A stretch of 64,000 nt of DNA from an uncultured Acetatifactor sp. (GTDB lineage Bacteria > Bacillota > Clostridia > Lachnospirales > Lachnospiraceae). Every line of letters starts with the position of its first letter. The first letter of the stretch is position 1. This document shows, in pieces, positions 58,605 through 64,000 of the stretch. The DNA is taken from positions 1 to 64,000 of the forward strand of contig CANQEH010000009.1 of NCBI GenBank assembly GCA_947594835.1. Direction: 5' to 3'. Position numbers and translations under genes: made by a program. The notes beneath the pieces were generated by a model, which searched no databases, had not been told where the DNA came from, and saw only the letters and a program-made list of their open reading frames with translations.

Positions 58605-60314
58605 ATGATGAAAACAGCGGCAGAATTACAGACATTGTTGCGCCAGATCGACCACAAGAGTTATCCGGCCTACAAGGACACGAAAGGGAAATACCAGTTC
58701 CCGCAGTACGTCCTCTCCATCGACCATGTGCAGGGGGATCCCTTTGCAGCGCCCTCTAAGGTCAGCATCCTGATCTCCGGGAAGGTGGCGGCCTTTGACC
58801 CCTGCTTTTACGAATCGGAGCACAGGCGCGTGGCCTTCCAGGATCATCTGCTGCGGCGCATGGCGTCAAAGATCAAAGGCTATTCCTTTCAGGCGAAAGG
58901 CTCCGGCAAGAGCGGCCTTTTGGGGATCAGCCAGCCGGGCCAGGAAATCTTAAGCCGCAGCGCCTGCGTGGCAGACCCTGCCACCGGGGATGTGACCGTC
59001 CGCATGGAAGTAGGTTTTCCTGCCAACGGGCGTACCATCAACTCCGGGGAATTGTCGAAGATCTTATTTGACTTCCTGCCCCAGTGCGTGCGGCAGACGC
59101 TGCTTGCCTCCGCTTACCGACGGGAAGATCTGGAAGCGGTAGCAAACCTGGCGGATGACCAGAAATTCATCCGGGACAAACTGCCGGAATTGGGTCTGGC
59201 TGCCTTTGTGGCAAACGGATCCCTCCTTCCCAGGAAGTCCGGCGTCTCCGCCCAGCCCATGAAAGATGCGGTGCTCTTTCAGAGTCCGGATTCCATGGAA
59301 ATTGCCCTGGATCTGCCCCACAAGGGAATGTTAAAAGGCATGGGCATCAAAAAGGGCGTCACCCTGATCGTAGGCGGGGGCTACCACGGCAAGTCCACCC
59401 TGCTGGAAGCGCTGGAACTGGGGGTGTATAATCATATCGCCCAGGACGGCAGGGAGTATGTGATCACTGACGACAGCGCCATGAAGCTCAGGGCGGAGGA
59501 CGGCAGGAGCATCCAGAATACAGATATCTCCATGTTTATCCGCAACCTTCCAAACGGCAGGGATACCTCCTGCTTTTCGACGGAGGACGCCAGCGGCAGC
59601 ACTTCCCAGGCGGCGGCCACAGTGGAGGCCATGGAGATGGGGGCGGGGCTTCTCCTCATCGATGAGGACACAAGCGCCACCAACTTTATGATCCGGGACG
59701 AGTTGATGCAGCGGGTGGTCAACCGGGAGTCAGAGCCCATCATCCCCTTTATCGACCGGGTGCGGGAACTCTATGAGACCTGGGGGATCTCCACCATCTT
59801 AGTGGCGGGCAGCTCGGGATCTTATTTCCACAAAGCGGACTGCGTGATCCAGATGGATCACTATCAGCCTCAGGAGATCACGGCCCTGGCCAGGAAAGAG
59901 GCGCAGCGTTTCCCGCTGCTTTTGGAAAATGTCCAGCCGGCGGGGGAGCCTTCGTTCAGACGGGTGATACGGCGGGACGCTGCCTTTGCCAAAGAGGAGC
60001 GCGTCAAGATGAAGACCATGGGACTGGACGGGTTTTCCATCCAGCGGGAGACTGTGGATATGCGGTATGTAGAGCAGCTGACGGATTCGGAACAGCTCAC
60101 CGCCCTTGCCCATATGATAAAGTATATGAAACTGCACTGCTTTGACGGCAGCCGCACCCTGCAGGAAGCGGCAGAGCGCCTGTACCGGGAGATAGGGAGC
60201 AAAGGTTTTGCCGCGTTCTGCGGCGCAGATGTGCCCGGGAACCTGGCTCTGCCCAGGAAGCAGGAGCTGTATGCGGCGCTGAATCGGTGCCGGGAACTGG
60301 TGCGGTTTTCTTAA
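58605..60314 (+). CDS. PF09818-type ABC-class ATPase
   Basis: The 569-residue soluble protein belongs to the predicted ATPase family of ABC class (PF09818). Seen: an N-terminal domain (YPAYKDTKGKYQFPQYVLSIDHVQGDPFA), FQAKGSGKSG, a Walker A variant GGGYHGKSTLLEAL near residue 250, FSTEDASGSTSQAAAT as the signature-like region, and Walker B LLIDEDTSATNFMIRD. The family is widespread, often next to metabolism or sporulation genes, and uncharacterised. A second ATG at 58608 is equally possible as the start. Divergent from MATE, and it ends in a 4-bp overlap with the ABC exporter. Confidence 0.85.
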   Translation: MMKTAAELQTLLRQIDHKSYPAYKDTKGKYQFPQYVLSIDHVQGDPFAAPSKVSILISGKVAAFDPCFYESEHRRVAFQDHLLRRMASKIKGYSFQAKGSGKSGLLGISQPGQEILSRSACVADPATGDVTVRMEVGFPANGRTINSGELSKILFDFLPQCVRQTLLASAYRREDLEAVANLADDQKFIRDKLPELGLAAFVANGSLLPRKSGVSAQPMKDAVLFQSPDSMEIALDLPHKGMLKGMGIKKGVTLIVGGGYHGKSTLLEALELGVYNHIAQDGREYVITDDSAMKLRAEDGRSIQNTDISMFIRNLPNGRDTSCFSTEDASGSTSQAAATVEAMEMGAGLLLIDEDTSATNFMIRDELMQRVVNRESEPIIPFIDRVRELYETWGISTILVAGSSGSYFHKADCVIQMDHYQPQEITALARKEAQRFPLLLENVQPAGEPSFRRVIRRDAAFAKEERVKMKTMGLDGFSIQRETVDMRYVEQLTDSEQLTALAHMIKYMKLHCFDGSRTLQEAAERLYREIGSKGFAAFCGADVPGNLALPRKQELYAALNRCRELVRFS

Positions 60315-62086
60315 GCGGAAACCTCGTGGTCAATCTGCAGCTCATACAGCTTTTTGTAGATGCCGCCCTGGGCCAGCAGTTCCTGATGGGTGCCCTGCTC
60401 CCTGATCTTGCCCTTGTGCATGACCATAATACAGTCCGCGTGCTGGATGGTGGAGAGCCTGTGGGCTACCATGATGGTGGTGCGGCCCTCCATAAGCTTT
60501 TCCAGGGCTTCCTGGATCAAGAGCTCCGTCTCTGTGTCAATGTTGGCGGTGGCTTCGTCCATCACCAGAATGCTGGGCTTGTGGGCCAGGGTACGGGCAA
60601 AGGACAGAAGTTGTCTCTCCCCGGCAGAAAAGGTGGAGCCGCGCTCAGACACCGGCTCATCGTACTGCCGGGGCAGTTTTTCGATAAAATGGGAGGCGTT
60701 TACATACTCCGCCGCAGCTTTTACTTCCTCCAGCGTGATATCCTGGTCATACAGCCGGATATTGCTCTCTATGGTTCCCTCAAAAATAAACACGTCCTGC
60801 TGCATCTGACCGATGGCGTTGCGCAGCTGTTTCTTGCTCAGCAGACGGATATCTACGCCGTCGATATAGATGGCGCCTTTCTGAACGTCGTAATAGCGGC
60901 CGATCAGGTTCAGGATGGAGGATTTCCCCGCGCCGGTGGCCCCCACGAAAGCAACCTTCTGTCCGGGCTCGATCACGAAGGACACGTCCCGCAGCACATA
61001 GGTCTCGCCATCGTAGGCAAACCACACATGGGAAAATTCGATGCGCCCGCAGATCCTGGGCAGCGACACCGGCTCTGCGGCTTCTTTGACAAGAGGCTCC
61101 TGATCCATGACGGTAAAAATCTTTTCCGCCGAGGCAAGGGAGGATTGCAGGGTGGAAAACTGTTCCGCAAGCTCCTGGATGGGATCGAAAAAGGACTGGA
61201 TGTACTGGGAAAAAATATACAGGGTGCCGATGGAGATGACATTGCCCAGTACCTCCCTGCTGCCCACTCCCAGCACCACCATCAGGGACAGGACGCTCAA
61301 CACATAGATGAGGGGGCGGAAGACGGCAAAGACCATCATTTCCCTGTAATAAGCCCGGTACAGCTTGTAGCTCTTGTGGTCAAATTCTTCAAATTTCCGC
61401 TTTTCCCTGCCGAAAATCTGGATGATGCGCATCCCAGAGATATTTTCTGAGAGAAAGGTGTTTAAGTCGGTGAGCCTGGTTCTGGAGAGACGGTAAGTCT
61501 CCCGGGCCACCCGGCGGAAGATCACGGTAAGGACGGCGACTACCGGCAGCAGGGCGAAGGAAAAAAGCGCCAGCTTCCAGTCCAGGAGAAGCATGATGGC
61601 GGCCAGGCCCGCGATCTTGACGATGTTGCGGAACAGCTTCACCAGAATGCCGGAATACATTTCGTTCAGAGCCTCTACATCGTTTGTGACCCGGGTCACA
61701 AGCTTGCCCACCGGGGTCAGGTCAAAGTAGCGGCTGCTTAGGGATTGGATATGCACATAGAGCTGGCGGCGGATGGTGAAAATGATCCGCTGGCCGGTTT
61801 TTTGCAGCAGCCAGGTCTGGGCGATGTTAAAGACAAAGCTGAGGGCTAACACCACTGCATACTTGCAGGCAGTGTCCAGAATCACCTCATAGCGGCCCTC
61901 CGACTCAAACAGGTCGATGGCGTCGCCAATGAGCATGGGCCGGTACAGGTCAAAGCCTGTGAGCGCCAGGATCAGCAAAAGGCACAGGGCAAACCACCCA
62001 AGGTAAGGCTTCATATAAGAGAGAAGCCGGAGCAGGGCGCTTCCCTGATAGTCATATTCCAAGGTATCCTCTGTCAGTGTACTCAT
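60311..62086 (-). CDS. ABC exporter half, YheH-like (consensus Walker B)
   Basis: The 591-residue fused permease-ATPase has six spans (about residues 25-330) and a nucleotide-binding domain with VGATGAGKSSILNL, QMQQDVFIFEGTIESNI and the canonical Walker B VMDEATANID. The signature is FSAGERQL, not LSGGQ. It is the second gene of a two-gene exporter with the 62115 product; each supplies half of each ATP site. Start at 62086, where AAAGGA is 6 bases upstream. Likely substrates are drugs or lipids. Confidence 0.92.
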   Translation of the reverse strand: MSTLTEDTLEYDYQGSALLRLLSYMKPYLGWFALCLLLILALTGFDLYRPMLIGDAIDLFESEGRYEVILDTACKYAVVLALSFVFNIAQTWLLQKTGQRIIFTIRRQLYVHIQSLSSRYFDLTPVGKLVTRVTNDVEALNEMYSGILVKLFRNIVKIAGLAAIMLLLDWKLALFSFALLPVVAVLTVIFRRVARETYRLSRTRLTDLNTFLSENISGMRIIQIFGREKRKFEEFDHKSYKLYRAYYREMMVFAVFRPLIYVLSVLSLMVVLGVGSREVLGNVISIGTLYIFSQYIQSFFDPIQELAEQFSTLQSSLASAEKIFTVMDQEPLVKEAAEPVSLPRICGRIEFSHVWFAYDGETYVLRDVSFVIEPGQKVAFVGATGAGKSSILNLIGRYYDVQKGAIYIDGVDIRLLSKKQLRNAIGQMQQDVFIFEGTIESNIRLYDQDITLEEVKAAAEYVNASHFIEKLPRQYDEPVSERGSTFSAGERQLLSFARTLAHKPSILVMDEATANIDTETELLIQEALEKLMEGRTTIMVAHRLSTIQHADCIMVMHKGKIREQGTHQELLAQGGIYKKLYELQIDHEVSA

Positions 62087-62114
62087 AAACATTCCTTTCC
62101 GTCTGTTTTGGCGG

Positions 62115-63899
62115 TCACTCTACCAATGCCAGTTCCTGTTCCAGCTGCTGTTTTTCAAAGATATGGGCGTAGAATCCGCCTTTTTCCAACAGCTCCCGGT
62201 GGGTGCCGTACTCCGCCAGCACGCCCTCCTTGAGCACCGCCACATGATCTGCGTGCTGCAGGGTGGAAATGCGGTGGGCGATGAGGATGGTGGTCTTTCC
62301 CTTCCGGATCCGCAGGAGATTTTCCAGGATCTTCTCCTCCGTGTCGGTATCTACCGCCGACAGGGAATCGTCCAGGATCAGCACCGCAGAATCCTTTAAC
62401 AGCGCCCGGGCGATGGCGCTGCGCTGTTTCTGCCCGCCGGAGAGGGTGACGCCCCGCTCTCCCACCAGGGTTTCATACCCTTCCGAAAACTCCATGATAT
62501 TGTCGTGGATACAGGCGTCCATGGCAGCCTGTCTGATCCGCTCCCGAAGCTGGGGGGAATCGGATATGCGTTCCTCCAGGCCGAAAGCGATATTTTCCTC
62601 CAGGGTGTCAGAGAAGAGGAAATTCTCCTGGGGCACATAGGCGATGTCTCGGTGAAGCACAGCCAGGGGAAAGCGGTCGATGGCCTTTCCGTCCAGGAGG
62701 ATAACGCCCTCTTTACAGTCGTAGACGCGCAGCAGAAGATCGGCCAGAGTGGATTTGCCGCTGCCCGTCCGGGCCAGGATTCCCAGCATTTCCCCCCGGG
62801 CTACATGGAGGTTGATGTGGGAGAGAACCGGCTGATCCCCGTCGGGGTAGGTAAAGGTAAGATCCTTGATGTCAATCTCTCCCCGGATGGCGGCGCCAGG
62901 GTCGTCGCTTAAGGAAACGTGATCCAGGATATCCGGCTTTTCAGCAAAGATCATGGCGATCCGCCGATAGGCGGCCCGGGCCTGGGTGAACATATTGATG
63001 GAATCCCCGCAGGCCACCATGGGCCACACCAGCATCCCGATGTAAGTGTTGAACGCTACGAAGTGGCCGATGCTCACCTGGCCGTTTAAAACCATGCGCC
63101 CGCCGAAGATCAGCGTCAGCAGCATACTGACGCCTGTGATGGCGTCGAAGAAGGGCCCGATGACCGCCCAGACCTTTACGGCGGAGAGTGTCTTTTCCAT
63201 GCTGTTTCGGCTGGCGGCGTCGAAGGCCGCAAGATCCTTCTCCTCCTGGACAAAAGCCTTTAACACCCGGATTCCGGCCAGGCTCTCCTGCACCTTGTCG
63301 GACAGTGCGGAGAAGGCCTCCTGCCTCTGAAACTGCCGTTTTTCTTCCTCGATGCCGAAAAAGTAGCAGGACAGGGCCACCAGGGTCAGCGGGATGAAGG
63401 CGAACAGCGTCAGCTGCAGATCCACATAGACCATCATCTTGACCAACACCATGATCGTCATGATCACCGCGTCGAAGGTGGTGACCACAGCCATGCCTGC
63501 AGCCATCCGCACCGCCTGCAGGTCATTGGTAAAATGGGCCATCAGATCGCCGGTCTTGTGGCTGTTGTAATACCGGGCGGACAAGGTTTCCAGATGGGCG
63601 AACATATCGTTGCGCAGCCGATACTCGATGCCTCGGGAAGCGCCCACAATGCAGTAACGCCACCCGAACCGCCCCAGGGCCATCAAGAGGCCCGAGGCCA
63701 GGATGCCCAGGAGATAGGGAGTGACATCCGTCAGATACCCTCCTGTGAGCCCGTCCACGATCTCTCCTGCGAATTGGGGGATATAGAGGCTGGCGAGATC
63801 CACTAAGAGCAGGATCAGGATACCTGCCGCATAGCGCCACTTATATTTCAGAAGATAAGGGATCAGGGAAAAGTTTTTGGAGTCTGGCTGTCTGGTCAT
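62115..63899 (-). CDS. ABC exporter half, YheI-like (variant Walker B)
   Basis: The 594-residue fused permease-ATPase has six spans then the nucleotide-binding domain: Walker A LARTGSGKSTLADLLL, canonical signature TLSGGQKQRSAIARAL and Walker B VLILDDSLSAVD, where the catalytic Glu is Asp. ILDDSLSAVD is typical of the YheI half of YheI/YheH-type heterodimers. It precedes its partner by 28 bp. The variant Walker B and the partner's degenerate signature fall in the same composite ATP site, so one site should hydrolyse ATP and the other mainly bind it. AGGTG precedes the ATG. Confidence 0.92.
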   Translation of the reverse strand: MTRQPDSKNFSLIPYLLKYKWRYAAGILILLLVDLASLYIPQFAGEIVDGLTGGYLTDVTPYLLGILASGLLMALGRFGWRYCIVGASRGIEYRLRNDMFAHLETLSARYYNSHKTGDLMAHFTNDLQAVRMAAGMAVVTTFDAVIMTIMVLVKMMVYVDLQLTLFAFIPLTLVALSCYFFGIEEEKRQFQRQEAFSALSDKVQESLAGIRVLKAFVQEEKDLAAFDAASRNSMEKTLSAVKVWAVIGPFFDAITGVSMLLTLIFGGRMVLNGQVSIGHFVAFNTYIGMLVWPMVACGDSINMFTQARAAYRRIAMIFAEKPDILDHVSLSDDPGAAIRGEIDIKDLTFTYPDGDQPVLSHINLHVARGEMLGILARTGSGKSTLADLLLRVYDCKEGVILLDGKAIDRFPLAVLHRDIAYVPQENFLFSDTLEENIAFGLEERISDSPQLRERIRQAAMDACIHDNIMEFSEGYETLVGERGVTLSGGQKQRSAIARALLKDSAVLILDDSLSAVDTDTEEKILENLLRIRKGKTTILIAHRISTLQHADHVAVLKEGVLAEYGTHRELLEKGGFYAHIFEKQQLEQELALVE

Positions 63900-64000
63900 A
63901 TGTTTACACCTGCTGTTTTCTGTCGTCTGGTTTTTGCGGCCGATCCTGGCATCCGGCGGGCCGCATCGCCGTATAAGCAAGATTATACATACTTTTTTGC

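Overview
This 64 kb window looks like chromosome from a GC-rich, anaerobic, spore-forming, low-O2-adapted Firmicute, most likely a gut Lachnospiraceae. The evidence is the spore genes (a GerA-type germination protein and YtaF), reverse rubrerythrin, MSM/Mdx-type sugar ABC transporters that lack their own ATPase, YesMN two-component regulation, strong AGGAGG ribosome binding sites and TTGACA/TATAAT promoters. The species assignment is inference. No rRNA, CRISPR array or intact mobile element was seen.

Region 1 (1-3.8 kb) is accessory DNA with AT-richer, gene-poor stretches. It holds the decapitated C-terminal part of a protein made of 26-residue YD-like repeats. A tandem duplication of about 430 bp follows, each copy looking like a type I toxin-antitoxin locus (small Hol_Tox-like membrane peptide plus convergent antisense RNA); the toxin of the second copy is broken. 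Between the copies lies a 22-bp tRNA-Gly 3' end, a likely attachment-site scar. A CPBP protease and a VanZ-like protein complete the region.

Region 2 (4-26.5 kb) is mostly core: an SDR of the D-mannonate oxidoreductase type, tRNA-Gly, ytaF-gerA, a TIGR01440 protein, murG, a TSCPD protein, pgi, a 2-hydroxyacid dehydrogenase, GtrA, luxS-mtnN, an XRE regulator, reverse rubrerythrin, a sensor kinase/response regulator pair, RNA methyltransferases and a pseudouridine synthase, an AI-2E family permease, an O-antigen-ligase-like protein, tRNA-Pro and an Ogt-type DNA repair protein.

Region 3 (26.5-33 kb) is a maltodextrin-type system: binding lipoprotein, two permeases and a surface GH13 amylase lipoprotein, behind a promoter with a LacI/CcpA-type operator. 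A putative metal permease follows. Next come a REC-HD-GYP-GGDEF protein (33.2-35.2 kb), tRNA-Lys and a histidine phosphatase.

Region 4 (36.1-52.7 kb) is a Gram-positive glycan-utilisation locus. A YesN/YesM pair diverges from a binding lipoprotein, two permeases with an intracellular F5/8C-like protein between them, a GH88 unsaturated uronyl hydrolase, two further lipoproteins (one a second binding protein), mannonate dehydratase UxuA, a TatD hydrolase, a KdgF-like cupin and a GH42 beta-galactosidase. Together they point to import of uronate- and galactose-containing oligosaccharides that are cut inside the cell. Neither transporter has an ATPase in the window, so a shared MsmX-type ATPase elsewhere is expected.

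Region 5 (52.7-64 kb) starts with a small decayed island (DUF1266 remnant and a RelB/RelE-type toxin-antitoxin pair). It continues with a DUF2975/HTH/DUF4173/lipoprotein cassette, a MATE efflux pump, a PF09818-type ATPase and a heterodimeric YheI/YheH-type ABC exporter pair.
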